Source of the DNA: DATAEY01 sp038199035
Lineage (GTDB): Bacteria > Actinomycetota > Thermoleophilia > Solirubrobacterales > Solirubrobacteraceae
Assembly: GCA_038199035.1 (NCBI GenBank)
Contig: JBBPZM010000009.1
Location: 57,247-121,246, forward strand
Length of the DNA stretch: 64,000 bases
Direction: 5' to 3'
Part shown: piece by piece, positions 50,964 through 59,584 of the stretch
How positions within the stretch are numbered: the stretch's first letter is position 1
Layout: each line of letters begins with the position of its first letter
The notes under the pieces: generated by a model
Told to the model about the DNA's origin: nothing
What the model saw: the letters and a program-made list of their open reading frames with translations, nothing else
Database searches by the model: none
Program-made: the position numbers and the translations under genes

Positions 50964-52262
50964 ATGTCCGTGCTCGACCGTTCCGCCCTGGAGGCCAGCC
51001 CGCTCTCCGACCTCCACGTAATCGCCTCCGAGCTGGGGCTGGACGGCTTCCGCCGCCTGCGCAAGGCGCAGCTCGTCGAGGCCATCCTCTCCAGCGCCGG
51101 CGCCGAGACGAGCTCCGAAGGCGCCGCCGCCTCCGGTGACGATCGCCCAGAGGCGCCCGCGGCCGCTGCGGTGGTCGAAGAGGCCGAGGAGGGCGTGACA
51201 GACGAGGGCGCGGCCGAGGGCGTGTCGCGCTCGCGTCCCCGCCGGCGCGCCGGCGGCCGAGGCCGCGGGCGCGCCCGGGGCGACGCGGGCGGTGAGGACG
51301 CCCGGGGCAGGGAAGCGCACGCCGACAGCGAGGGCGAGCGCGGCGATGAGGCCGAGCCCGAGCGCGCCTCCGTCGAGGGCGTGGTCGAGCTCCTGGGCAA
51401 CGGCTCGGGCTTCGTCCGCGTCTCCCCGCCGGATCCCTCCGACGGGGACGTCTACATCTCCGCCGCCCAGGTGCGGCGCTGCGAGCTGGTCTCCGGCGAC
51501 CGCGTCGGCGGTCCCGTACGCCGCCCGCGGCGCTCGGAGCGCTTCGCGTCGCTGGTGCGGGTCGAGACGATCAACGGCGCGCCGGCCGACGAGGTGGCCG
51601 AGGGCACGCGCTACGACAACCTGCCGGCCGCCTTTCCCACCGAGCGCTTCTCGCTGGACAGCGAGGACCCGACGCTCAAGGCCGTGGAGTGGCTAACGCC
51701 GTTCGGCCGCGGCTCGCGGGTGACGCTCGCCGGGCCGCCCCGCGCGGGCAAGAGCGAGGCGCTGCGCCGCCTGGCCGGCGTCCTGGGGGCGGTCGAGGGC
51801 CTGGAGCTCTTCGTCGTGCTCAGCGGCGCGCGCCCCGAGGAGATCGCCGATTGGAGCGCCGGTCCGGTCGCGCCGGCCGCGACGGCGGTCATGGACGCCT
51901 CGCCCGACTCGCGGGACCACGCCGCCGAGGCCGCGGTCGAGCAGGGCCGGCGCATCGCCGCCCGCGGAGGGCACGCCGTGGTGCTCATCGACTCGCTCGA
52001 CGGCGTGCACCCCCCGGCCGCGCGGCGGGTCATGGCGGCGGCGCGCAACATCGTCGACGGCGGGTCGCTGACCGTCCTGGCCGTCTCCTCGATGCCGGTC
52101 GGAGGCGAGACCACGGTCATCACCTTCGACCCGCAGCTCGCCGGCGCCCAGCGCTTCCCGGCCATCGACGTCGCGGCCAGCGGGACGATGCGCCCCGAGC
52201 TGCTGGTCGGCGAGGCCGGGGCGGAGGCCATCGCCCGGGCGCGGGCCGAGGCGTCGGGGTAG
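50964..52262 (+). CDS. Rho-like protein with degenerate ATPase site
   Basis: A 432-residue relative of transcription terminator Rho. Residues 1-45 are the Rho N-terminal helical domain (SPLSDLHVIASELGLDGFRRLRKAQLVEAIL), then a disordered acidic/Arg-rich linker, a cold-shock-like RNA-binding domain (about 135-215; EGVVELLGNGSGFVRVSP, DVYISAAQVRRCELVSGDRV), and a RecA-like domain with P-loop AGPPRAGKSE (256-265). Key residues are altered: the canonical DERPEE is GARPEE (catalytic Glu lost at 289), the Q-loop DSxTRLARAYN is replaced by DSLDGVHPPAARRVM, and the R-loop region is also changed. It may bind RNA and ATP but not terminate normally. A separate, active Rho is expected elsewhere in the genome. 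Confidence 0.8.
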   Translation: MSVLDRSALEASPLSDLHVIASELGLDGFRRLRKAQLVEAILSSAGAETSSEGAAASGDDRPEAPAAAAVVEEAEEGVTDEGAAEGVSRSRPRRRAGGRGRGRARGDAGGEDARGREAHADSEGERGDEAEPERASVEGVVELLGNGSGFVRVSPPDPSDGDVYISAAQVRRCELVSGDRVGGPVRRPRRSERFASLVRVETINGAPADEVAEGTRYDNLPAAFPTERFSLDSEDPTLKAVEWLTPFGRGSRVTLAGPPRAGKSEALRRLAGVLGAVEGLELFVVLSGARPEEIADWSAGPVAPAATAVMDASPDSRDHAAEAAVEQGRRIAARGGHAVVLIDSLDGVHPPAARRVMAAARNIVDGGSLTVLAVSSMPVGGETTVITFDPQLAGAQRFPAIDVAASGTMRPELLVGEAGAEAIARARAEASG

Positions 52263-52316
52263 GCCGGGGCCGCTCCTCTTTCCCGAGGCGGCGGTCGCGG
52301 TCGCTACGCTCGGGCC

Positions 52317-52943
52317 ATGGGCCGGGTCTACGAGGAGATCGACGAGCGCCTGCGGGCATGGATCGCCGCTCAAGCCTTGTTCTTCGTGGGCACGGCGCCG
52401 CGCGACGACGAGGGCCACGTCAACGTCTCGCCCAAGGGCCCGATCGGGACCCTGCGGGTGCTCGGCCCGACCACGCTGGCCTACCTCGATGTCGTGGGCA
52501 GCGGCGCGGAGACCATCGCCCACCTGCGAGAGAACGGCCGCATCGTCGTCATGCTGTGCGCCTTCGACGGGCCCCCGCGCATCCTGCGCCTGCACGGCCG
52601 CGGCGACGTAGTCATGCCCGGCGACGCCCGCTTCGAGGACCTGCTCGCCGGCTGCGCGTTCGACGAGCCGGCGGCGCCCGAGGCCCGGCGCGCGATCGTC
52701 GTGGTCGAGGTCGCGCGCAACGCCGACTCCTGCGGCTACGGCGTGCCGCTCATGCGCCACGCGGGGGAGCGTCCCCACCACGACGCCTGGGCGGCCAAGA
52801 AGCTGCGCACCGGCGGGCCCGACGCCCTGCTCGACTACCAGCGCACGCGCAACGCCCGCAGCGTCGACGGCCTGCCCGCCGTTGACGTGCCGGCCGGCGT
52901 CGATGGCGCTGCCGGCGAGCGGCGCGAGCCCGCACGACGCTGA
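52317..52943 (+). CDS. Pyridoxamine 5'-phosphate oxidase-like flavin-binding protein
   Basis: A 208-residue FMN-binding split-barrel protein. The N-terminal region MGRVYEEIDERLRAWIAAQALFFVGTAPRDDEGHVNVSPKG (VaT.......G.p..sP.) and LRENGRIVVMLCAFDGPPRILRLHGRG are the PPOX family patterns. The C-terminal half has a long insert with HDAWAAKKLRTGGPDALLDYQRTRNARS. Likely oxidises or reduces a small molecule with FMN, F420 or heme; cofactor is uncertain. A TACGCT ends about six bases before the ATG and no ribosome binding site is visible. Confidence 0.8.
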   Translation: MGRVYEEIDERLRAWIAAQALFFVGTAPRDDEGHVNVSPKGPIGTLRVLGPTTLAYLDVVGSGAETIAHLRENGRIVVMLCAFDGPPRILRLHGRGDVVMPGDARFEDLLAGCAFDEPAAPEARRAIVVVEVARNADSCGYGVPLMRHAGERPHHDAWAAKKLRTGGPDALLDYQRTRNARSVDGLPAVDVPAGVDGAAGERREPARR

Positions 52944-52959
52944 TCGCCTCGTCACCCGC

Positions 52960-53442
52960 TCAGAAGCGGGGGACGTAGGCCACGCGGGTCCACGTCGGCT
53001 CAGGCGCCAGCTCGATCGCCTCGCCCTCGCGGTCGGGCTGGATGTAGGCGAAGGACTCGGTCTCGGGCTCGTATGCCACGTCGAGCTCGCCCTCCTTGAC
53101 CCGCTGGTCGAGCCAGGCCGAGCGGAAGACCAGGCGGCGCAGCCAGTGCACGAGCGAGCGCTCGGCCGGGCCGACGAGGTCGGGCCAGCAGTCGTTGACG
53201 TGCTCCCCCAGGGCCGAGGCAGGATCGTGGACCTCGCCGTTGACCACCAGGTTGACCAGGTCCTCGAGCTCTGACTCGTTGAGGCGCCCGTCGACGAAGC
53301 CGAGCTTCAGGGCGGACTGCTCGCAACGCTCGCCGAAGTCGCGCTCGTTGAACGTGAAGCGCAGCTCCCCGTATTCGAGCACGAAGTCCTGGCCGGAGTC
53401 GTAGTTTCCTCGGCGCGCAGCCTCCATCCGCGTCGGGATCAT
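52960..53442 (-). CDS. Conserved hypothetical protein
   Basis: A 160-residue protein of unknown function. The N-terminal part contains GNYDSGQDFVLEYGELRFTFNERDFGERC, followed by KLGFVDGRLNESELEDLVNLVV and two helical segments with Cys residues (NDCWPDLVG, RSLVHWLRRLVFRSAWLDQRV), and a beta-rich C-terminus (EPETESFAYIQPDREGEAIELAPEP). No family is recognised with confidence. The start is chosen as ATG 53442; ATG 53427 is possible. It lies between the PPOX gene (convergent) and the two-component system (divergent). Confidence 0.55.
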   Translation of the reverse strand: MIPTRMEAARRGNYDSGQDFVLEYGELRFTFNERDFGERCEQSALKLGFVDGRLNESELEDLVNLVVNGEVHDPASALGEHVNDCWPDLVGPAERSLVHWLRRLVFRSAWLDQRVKEGELDVAYEPETESFAYIQPDREGEAIELAPEPTWTRVAYVPRF

Positions 53443-53539
53443 ATGGCGGACTCCTGCAACGGCTGCGCGAATGCATCCTAAGTTGCACCGGGCGGGTGGC
53501 GAGGGGGCGAGTTTCTCGTCCGCCCCGCTATCGGGGGGC

Positions 53540-54271
53540 ATGGACGACGAGCGCTCCACCCTCCTGGTGGTCGAGGACGACGCGGCGACGCGGACCTTCC
53601 TGGCCGACAACCTGACCGCCGACGGCTTCGAGCTCCTCGTGGCCGACTGCGCGTCCGCGGGGCTGCGGCAGCTCGAGCACAAGTTCCCCGATCTCGCCGT
53701 CGTGGACCTGAAGCTCCCCGACTACGACGGCCTCGAGCTGATTCGCCGGGTGCGGGAGGCCGACGGAGTGGCCAGCCGCGTCAACCCCGACACACCGCTG
53801 CTCGCCCTCTCGGGCCGCGCCAGCGAGCTCGACCGCCTGCGCGGCTTCGAGCGCGGCGCCGACGACTACCTGGCCAAGCCGTTCTCCTACCCCGAGCTAC
53901 TGGCGCGGGTGCGCGCTCTGCTGCGCCGCTCGGAGCGCCGCGCGCGCAGCGGGCGCCTGCGCGTGGGCGCGCTCGAGGTCGACCCCTCCTCGCGCGAGGT
54001 GCACATGCGCGGGCGGCGGCTCGAGCTCTCGCAGAAGGAGTTCGCGCTGCTGCGGGCGCTGGCCCGCGAGCCCACCCGGGTCTTCACCAAGGAGGAGCTG
54101 CTGCGTACGGTGTGGGGCTTCCGGGCGATGGGCTCGACGCGCACGCTGGACTCCCACGCCTGCCGCCTGCGCCAGAAGCTCGGGTGGGACGGTGATCGCC
54201 TGGTCGTCAACGTGTGGGGCGTCGGCTACCGGCTCGTCGACGGGCCGGTGAGCCGGGAGGGGGAAGAATGA
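53540..54271 (+). CDS. OmpR-family response regulator
   Basis: A 243-residue two-component response regulator. The receiver domain has the phospho-acceptor Asp56 (VVDLKLP), acidic pair in LLVVEDDAATR, and Lys113 (DYLAKPF). The C-terminal winged helix (RLRVGALEVDPSSREVHMRGRRLELSQKEFALLRALAREPTRVFTKEELLRTVWGF) binds DNA. The partner histidine kinase follows immediately. The gene order regulator-kinase-cpaB, with overlapping starts, suggests it controls the Tad pilus or an associated surface function. The start ATG 53540 lies in a G-rich leader without a clear ribosome binding site. Confidence 0.93.
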   Translation: MDDERSTLLVVEDDAATRTFLADNLTADGFELLVADCASAGLRQLEHKFPDLAVVDLKLPDYDGLELIRRVREADGVASRVNPDTPLLALSGRASELDRLRGFERGADDYLAKPFSYPELLARVRALLRRSERRARSGRLRVGALEVDPSSREVHMRGRRLELSQKEFALLRALAREPTRVFTKEELLRTVWGFRAMGSTRTLDSHACRLRQKLGWDGDRLVVNVWGVGYRLVDGPVSREGEE

Positions 54272-54314
54272 GCCCGGCGGTCTCGGCTGCGGTGGGAGGC
54301 AGAGGGCCGCGCCG

Positions 54315-55040
54315 ATGAGCCCGGCGCTCGATCTCGCCCCCTGGCTCGTGGCCGCGGCCGGCGCCGGCGCGGCGGTCGCGCTCAAGGCGCGGCTGGCCCA
54401 CCGCGGCGAGCTGGTGGCTCGAGCCTGTCATGAGCTGCGCGGTCCCCTGACGGCGGCGCGGCTTGGCGTGGCCTCGCTCGCCGGCCCCGATGACCCCCTG
54501 GCCGCGCGCGCGGTGGCCGTCGACCAGGAGCTGCGCCGCGCGGGCCTGGCCCTCGAGGACCTCGACGCCGCCCGGGCCGGGCGCCGCGCCCGCGAGCACG
54601 ACGAGGCGGTGGACGTGGTCGCGCTGGTGCGGATCGCCGCGCAGGCGTGGCGTCCCGTCGCGCTGGCGGCTGGTGGAGACCTGCGGCTGGGCGCAGCGCC
54701 GGCTAGCGCGGTGGTTCGCGGCGACCGCCTGCGGCTCGCCCAGGCCTGCGGGAACCTCCTGGCCAACGCCATCGAGCACGGCGGCGGGAGGGTGGAGCTC
54801 CGCGCCGGCGGGGACGGGCAGCGGGTGCGGATCGAGGTCCTCGACGAAGGCCCGGGCTTGCCCCGGCCGGTGGGCGAGCTGACGCGCCGCCCGCGCGGAC
54901 GCCGGGGGCGCGGGCTGGCCATAGTCGCCGACATCGCCGCCCGTCACGGCGGGCGCCTCGCCGCCGCTCCGTCGCCGCGCGGCGCCCGCGTCGCGCTCGA
55001 GCTGCCGGCCGCGCCCGGCGCTGTCGCGGGCCGCTCGTGA
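54315..55040 (+). CDS. Sensor histidine kinase
   Basis: A short histidine kinase of 241 residues with one N-terminal membrane helix (LAPWLVAAAGAGAAVALK) and no large sensor domain. The H-box is CHELRGPL with His39, the N-box LLANAIEHG, G1 DEGPGLPRP and G2 GRGLAIVADIA. It is presumably the partner of the regulator before it. A short frame starting in the regulator's stop (ATGA at 54268) repeats the same 12 bases as this start (ATGAGCCCGGCG), and probably couples translation. Its stop overlaps cpaB (GTGA). Confidence 0.9.
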   Translation: MSPALDLAPWLVAAAGAGAAVALKARLAHRGELVARACHELRGPLTAARLGVASLAGPDDPLAARAVAVDQELRRAGLALEDLDAARAGRRAREHDEAVDVVALVRIAAQAWRPVALAAGGDLRLGAAPASAVVRGDRLRLAQACGNLLANAIEHGGGRVELRAGGDGQRVRIEVLDEGPGLPRPVGELTRRPRGRRGRGLAIVADIAARHGGRLAAAPSPRGARVALELPAAPGAVAGRS

Positions 55041-55741
55041 GTCGCCGGCGCCGAGCGGTCCTGCTGCTCGGCCTCGCCCTGGTGCTGGGCACGCTGGCCG
55101 CCTCGGACGTCTCGCGGCGAGAGAGCGCTCTGGAGCGGCGGCTCGGTCCTCCGGTGTCGGTCCTGGTGGCGCGACAGGACCTCGCGCCCGGCACCCGGCT
55201 GACCGGCGCCCAGGTCGCGGTGCGCTCGGTGCCCTCGCGCTACGCCCCCGCGGCGGGCTTCTCGTCGGCGTCCCAGGTGCTCGGGCTCCAAGCCACCGTG
55301 GCCGTGCCGGCCGGCGCGTTCCTGTATCCCGGCCAGGTCGCTGGGGCGGCGGAGGACGGTCGCGGACCGCTGCTGCGCCGGGGCGAGCGCGTGGCCGACG
55401 TGGTCGCGGTCGGCTCGCCCGAGGCGATCACCCCCGGCAGCCGGGTCGACGTGGTGGTCTCGCGCGAGGGCGACCGCGGCGACACCGGCCGGACGGTCCT
55501 GGCGCTCGAGGACGTCGAGGTGCTGGCGGCCGCCCCGAGCGCCGGAGGAGGAGGCAGCGCCGCCGGGCCGGGCGCCGACGCGCCGCGAATGGCGGTCTCC
55601 CTGCGCGTGAACCTCCGCCAGGCCGTCTACCTCGCCGCCGCCCAGAGCTTCGCGCGGGAGGTCCGGCTGCTGGCGCGCGCTCCGGGGGACGACCGCCGTG
55701 GCTCGACCGGCCTGACCGTTGACGGCGAGCTCAGCGGCTGA
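55037..55741 (+). CDS. cpaB: CpaB/RcpC-type Tad pilus assembly protein
   Basis: A 234-residue membrane-anchored protein with an SAF domain. A basic start and one helix (RRRAVLLLGLALVLGTLAAS) are followed by SVLVARQDLAPGTRLTGAQVAVRSVPSRYAP and AVPAGAFLYPGQVAG, the classic SAF/CpaB repeat (l.p.G..lt..dl...), and the later domain VGSPEAITPGSRVDVVVS. It is a scaffold of the Flp/Tad pilus machine. The other Tad genes of the window (cpaF, tadB, tadC) lie 1.8 kb away beyond a sigma/anti-sigma pair; no pilin gene is in view. Confidence 0.88.
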   Translation: MSRRRRAVLLLGLALVLGTLAASDVSRRESALERRLGPPVSVLVARQDLAPGTRLTGAQVAVRSVPSRYAPAAGFSSASQVLGLQATVAVPAGAFLYPGQVAGAAEDGRGPLLRRGERVADVVAVGSPEAITPGSRVDVVVSREGDRGDTGRTVLALEDVEVLAAAPSAGGGGSAAGPGADAPRMAVSLRVNLRQAVYLAAAQSFAREVRLLARAPGDDRRGSTGLTVDGELSG

Positions 55742-55818
55742 GCGGCTCCTGCGATCGGCCAACTCCATCGCCTCGGGCTCAAGCCCCCCGCGCGTCGACC
55801 CGATGCTCTGCCCACGCA

Positions 55819-56439
55819 ATGTCACGCCGCCTGTACCTCAGCGCCGTCGCCCTGGCGGTCACGGCCGCGCTGCCGGCATCGGCGCTCGCCGGTGACTCCG
55901 GCGTGGGGGCCAACCTTCCGCCACTGCCCGCGCCCGCTCCCGCGGTGCCGGCGGGCGCGCCGTCCGCGACCCAGCCGGCGGGCACGACGCTGCCCAGCGT
56001 CGCCGACGTCTCGCCGCTCGAGCTTCGCGTCGGTGACGTCATGACCATCGGCGGCGCGGGCTTCGTCTCCGGCCGCTGGCACAACCAGGTGGTGTTCGCG
56101 CGGCCGGGGATCCGGCCGGTCTTCGCGCTGGCCGACGTCGCCTCGAGCCAGGTGATCCGGGTTCGCGTGCCCGCCAAGCTCCTTCCCTTCCTGGCCCGGC
56201 GTGACGGCCAGGCGATTCCCACCCGCTTCCACGTCAGCGTCCTTGCCGGCCGGCTGGGACCCCGGTTCACCGCGACGCACCGCTCGCCCGTTATCGGCCC
56301 GCCGGCGGCCGACCAGCCGGTGCCCGGTGGCGCGGACTGCAATGGCGACGGAGCGGTCGACACCCCGGCGCCGCAGGCGCTCGGCCTGGCGGTGGTCGGG
56401 CTGCCGAGCCAGCCGGCGCCGGTCTGCCCCGGCCGCTGA
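55819..56439 (+). CDS. Secreted protein with IPT/TIG-like domain
   Basis: A 206-residue exported protein. A signal peptide (YLSAVALAVTAALPASALAGD) precedes a Pro/Ala-rich stretch and a beta domain VADVSPLELRVGDVMTIGGAGFVSGRWHNQVVFARPGIRPVFALADVAS, resembling IPT/TIG immunoglobulin-like domains (V.P...r.Gd.vtI.G.gF). The C-terminus has one Cys pair (GGADCNGDGAVDTP, PAPVCPGR). Function unknown; the position between cpaB and the sigma/anti-sigma genes suggests a surface role in the same region. Confidence 0.7.
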   Translation: MSRRLYLSAVALAVTAALPASALAGDSGVGANLPPLPAPAPAVPAGAPSATQPAGTTLPSVADVSPLELRVGDVMTIGGAGFVSGRWHNQVVFARPGIRPVFALADVASSQVIRVRVPAKLLPFLARRDGQAIPTRFHVSVLAGRLGPRFTATHRSPVIGPPAADQPVPGGADCNGDGAVDTPAPQALGLAVVGLPSQPAPVCPGR

Positions 56440-56449
56440 GGCGTGGCCG

Positions 56450-56707
56450 TCAGGCCGGCTGGGCGCCCCTCCAGTCGCTGAACGCTGCTAGCAGCTCGTC
56501 GCGCGCCTGCGGGGAGATCGACTCGGCTTCGAGCCGGTCGGTCGCCCCGATGGTCGCGCGCATCTGGTCCAGGTAGCGCGTGCAGCCGTCGCAGCCGGCG
56601 ATGTGCGCCTCGAACCGGCGGCGATCGCGTCGCGAGAGCGCGTCCTCGGAGTAGTCGGTGACCAGCTCCACCAGCTCCTGGCAGCTCAGCGGGCGAGCGC
56701 GCAGCAT
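56450..56707 (-). CDS. Anti-sigma factor with zinc-finger (zf-HC2 type)
   Basis: An 85-residue protein that probably binds and inhibits the sigma factor encoded just upstream. The HxxxCxxC zinc motif is HIAGCDGC (His34), preceded by SCQELVELVTDYSEDALSRRDRRRFEA, matching the zf-HC2 anti-sigma family. It lacks the extra C-terminal membrane segment found in many such proteins. The start ATG at 56707 overlaps the sigma stop, so the pair is translationally coupled. Confidence 0.85.
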   Translation of the reverse strand: MLRARPLSCQELVELVTDYSEDALSRRDRRRFEAHIAGCDGCTRYLDQMRATIGATDRLEAESISPQARDELLAAFSDWRGAQPA

Positions 56708-57369
56708 CACGCCGCCTCCTCGAGGTAGTCCGCGAGCGCCTGGCGCACCTTCGCGCGCGCCCGGTGCAGGAGGACGCGCTGGTTGCCGTCGGTGATGCCC
56801 AGGGCGCCGACCACCTCTTCGGCGCTCCACCCCTCGACGTCGCGCAGGCGGATGACCTCGCGCTGGGCGTCGGGCAGATCCTCGATCGCCTGGCCGATGC
56901 GCCCTAGCGCCTCCTGCGAGAGAAGCCGCTCCTCGGGCACGGTCTCCCAGCCGCGCGGCGGCGAGGCCCAGCGGCCGGGCGCGCTGGAGTCAGGGGGGAG
57001 GAAGCGGTCGGGGTCGACGGTCGGCTCGTCGCCGGACGGGGCGACCGCGGAGAAGGGCACGCTGCGCCCCTCGCGCGTGGCGCGGGTCTTGGCCCGGTTG
57101 GTGAGGATGCGGAAGATCCACGTCTTCAGCGACGAGCGGCCCTCGAAGCGATCGATCCCCTCGAGCACCGCCAGCCACGTCTCCTGGACGACCTCGTCGG
57201 CCACCTGGCGGTCGCGCAGAAAGAGGCGGGCGACGCGGACCATCGTCGCGTGGTGGCGATCGATCAGCGTCTCGAACGCGTCGCGGTCGCCCCGGCGCAG
57301 ACCTTCGACTAGTGCGGCGTCCTCCTCCTCCGGTGACGAGCGGTGGGTGAGGAGGCGGGGAGGCTTCAT
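56707..57369 (-). CDS. ECF-type sigma factor
   Basis: A 220-residue extracytoplasmic-function sigma factor. Region 2 is visible as EGLRRGDRDAFETLIDRHHATMVRVARLFLRDRQVADEVVQETWLAVLEGIDRFEGRSSLKTWIFRILTNRAKTRATRE, and region 4 as LIGQAIEDLPDAQREVIRLRDVEGWSAEEVVGALGITDGNQRVLLHRARAKVRQAL. The coupled anti-sigma protein follows. The gene lies between the Tad genes and transcribes opposite to cpaF, so it may control part of the Tad locus. The start is the ATG at 57369; the upstream 150 bases also contain the cpaF start region on the other strand. Confidence 0.92.
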   Translation of the reverse strand: MKPPRLLTHRSSPEEEDAALVEGLRRGDRDAFETLIDRHHATMVRVARLFLRDRQVADEVVQETWLAVLEGIDRFEGRSSLKTWIFRILTNRAKTRATREGRSVPFSAVAPSGDEPTVDPDRFLPPDSSAPGRWASPPRGWETVPEERLLSQEALGRIGQAIEDLPDAQREVIRLRDVEGWSAEEVVGALGITDGNQRVLLHRARAKVRQALADYLEEAA

Positions 57370-57528
57370 GGCCGGGCGGAGGCGGGCAACGCTAGCCGCT
57401 GCCCCCCAGCCCGTCCACGGCAGCATCGGTGCGAGCACGGCTTGGGTCACGAATGGCCGTCTGGTCGAGGCGCGGTTCGTTACGCCGCCAAGGGGGCGAA
57501 GGGCCTGGCTCCGGCGCCTATCACGACC

Positions 57529-58713
57529 ATGAGCGTCGCCGAGCACGCGCTGGAGGACCTGGTCGGCTCGCTGCGCGAGCGGCTCCTGCGCGAGGCGGCC
57601 GAGGCGCCCGACGAGGTCGACCTTCAGGCCCGCATCGGCGCCCTGGTCGACCGCGAGTGCGCGGTGCTCGACGCCGGGTCTCGCGCGCGGCTGGCCGCGA
57701 TGGTGGCCGAGCGGTCGTTCGGGCTGGGGGCACTCGAGCCGCTGCTGGGCGATCCGTCGGTGGACGAGGTGATGGTCAACGGGCCGGGCGCGGTGTGGGT
57801 GGAGCGCGAGGGGCGCGTCGAGCCCACCGACGTGGCCTTCGCCTCGGAGGCCGACCTGCGCCACGCGATCGAGCGCATCCTCGCGCCGCTGGGCCGCAGG
57901 GTCGACGAGGCCTGCCCGCTGGTCGACGCCCGCCTGCCCGACGGCTCGCGGGTCAACGCCATCATCCCGCCGCTATCGCTGGACGGGCCGGTGCTGACCA
58001 TCCGCCGCTTCCGCCGACGGGGGTTCACCGCGGACGAGCTGGTGGCCGCGGGGACGCTGAGCCCTCCGCTCCGCGACTTCCTCGCCTCGTGCGTGCGCGC
58101 CCGGGTCAACGTCCTGGTCTCGGGCGGCACCGGGTCGGGCAAGACGACGACGCTCAACGCCCTGTCGGCCTACATCGAGCCCACCGAGCGCATCGTCACC
58201 ATCGAGGACGCGGCGGAGCTGCGCCTTCAGCAGCCGCACGTCATTCGCCTGGAGTCGCGGCCGCCCAACCTCGAGGGGCGCGGGGCGGTGACCATCCGCG
58301 ACCTGGTCCGCAACGCCCTGCGCATGCGGCCCGACCGGATCGTCGTCGGCGAGGTCCGGGGCGCCGAGGCGCTCGACATGCTGGCGGCCATGACCACCGG
58401 CCACGACGGCTCGCTCTGCACCGTCCATGCCGGCTCGCCCGAGGAGGCGCTGCGCCGGGTGGAGACGCTGGCCCTGATGGCCGATGTCGCGCTGCCTCAC
58501 GGGGCCGTGCGCGAGCAGGTGGCCAACGCGATCGACCTGGTGGTCCACCAGGCGCGGGTCGGCGACGGGCGCCGGGCGGTCACCGCCGTGAGCGAGGTGG
58601 TGCGAGTGGCCGGGGGACCCGCGACCCGCGAGGTCTACCTCGTGCGCGACGGGCGCCCGTGCTGGCGCGCCGCGCTGAGCGAGGGCGTCGCCGCCCGGCT
58701 CGCGGCGGCATGA
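57529..58713 (+). CDS. cpaF: Tad pilus ATPase CpaF/TadA
   Basis: Secretion ATPase of the Flp/Tad pilus system, 394 residues, of the PilT/VirB11-like GspE family. The Walker A is SGGTGSGKTTTLN, the aspartate box is VTIEDAAELRLQ, and the Walker B/His box are RIVVGEVRGAEALDMLAAMTTGHDGSLCTVHAGS. The N-terminal part has the family's LLGDPSVDEVMVNGPGAVWVEREGRVE. It powers pilin assembly. The ATG at 57529 is chosen because it starts a normal N-terminus; the tadB gene follows after 16 bases. Confidence 0.95.
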   Translation: MSVAEHALEDLVGSLRERLLREAAEAPDEVDLQARIGALVDRECAVLDAGSRARLAAMVAERSFGLGALEPLLGDPSVDEVMVNGPGAVWVEREGRVEPTDVAFASEADLRHAIERILAPLGRRVDEACPLVDARLPDGSRVNAIIPPLSLDGPVLTIRRFRRRGFTADELVAAGTLSPPLRDFLASCVRARVNVLVSGGTGSGKTTTLNALSAYIEPTERIVTIEDAAELRLQQPHVIRLESRPPNLEGRGAVTIRDLVRNALRMRPDRIVVGEVRGAEALDMLAAMTTGHDGSLCTVHAGSPEEALRRVETLALMADVALPHGAVREQVANAIDLVVHQARVGDGRRAVTAVSEVVRVAGGPATREVYLVRDGRPCWRAALSEGVAARLAAA

Positions 58714-58729
58714 CCCCGCCCGCGACACC

Positions 58730-59584
58730 ATGACCCCCGCCGGCGGCCTGGCCGCGCTGGCCGCGGCGCTTGCGGTCTTCGCGGCGTGGGACGGCCTCGC
58801 CGCGGTCGAGCGCTCGCGGGTGACTGCGGCGCTCGACCGTGCGCTCGCGCCGCTGGTCCGCGCCGGCCGAGAGGGGCGCGAGGCCACGCGCCCGGAGCGT
58901 CGCCGCCTCGCCGTGCTAGCCGGATCGGCGCTGCTGGCCGGAGGCTGGCTGGTCGGCGGCGGGGTGGTCGGCGTTGGGCTCGCCGTCGCCGGTCCCTGGG
59001 CGGCCGTGACCGCCCTGCGCGCCCGACGCCGGCGCTACCGCGCGGAGCTGCGGCGCGGCTGCCCGGTCGTGGCCCGCGCCCTGGCCGACGCGCTGGCCGG
59101 CGGTCACTCGGTGCGCGGGGCGCTGCTGGCCGCCGCGCGAGGCGGCGGCGTCACCGGCCCCGCCGGCGTCGAGCTGGCCGCCGCGGCCGGCCGGCTCGAG
59201 CTCGGGGAGCCGACCGTCGCGGTGCTCGAGCGCCTGCGCCGCCGGGCCGGGGTGCGCGCGCTCGACACGATCGTCGCCGCGATCGTCGTTCAGGAGCGGG
59301 CGGGAGGAGACCTGGCTCGCCTCCTGCGCGGGATGGCCGCCGCCCTCGAGGATGCCGCGCGCCTCGAGGGCGACGCCCGCAGCGCCACCGCGCAGGCCCG
59401 CTTCACCGGACTGCTGGTCAGCGTCTTGCCGCTGGGCGCGGCCGGGCTGGCCGAGCTGGGGAGCCCCGGCTACCTGGGGTCGCTGCTCGAGGCGCCGCTG
59501 ACCGCGTGGCTGCTCGGCTGCGCCATGGCCTTCCAGCTCGGGGCGCTGGTGCTGATCTCGCGCATCGCCCGGGTGAGCGGATGA
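58730..59584 (+). CDS. tadB: Tad pilus assembly membrane protein TadB
   Basis: Membrane protein of the type II secretion F family, 284 residues. The F domain is centred on LADALAGGHSVRGALLAAARGG, RAGGDLARLLRGMAAALEDAARLEGDARSATAQARFTGLLVSVLPLG, which is the T2SSF pattern. Additional N-terminal helices flank it. It forms the inner-membrane platform with TadC. Starts 16 bases after cpaF and its end overlaps tadC (ATGA). Confidence 0.92.
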   Translation: MTPAGGLAALAAALAVFAAWDGLAAVERSRVTAALDRALAPLVRAGREGREATRPERRRLAVLAGSALLAGGWLVGGGVVGVGLAVAGPWAAVTALRARRRRYRAELRRGCPVVARALADALAGGHSVRGALLAAARGGGVTGPAGVELAAAAGRLELGEPTVAVLERLRRRAGVRALDTIVAAIVVQERAGGDLARLLRGMAAALEDAARLEGDARSATAQARFTGLLVSVLPLGAAGLAELGSPGYLGSLLEAPLTAWLLGCAMAFQLGALVLISRIARVSG

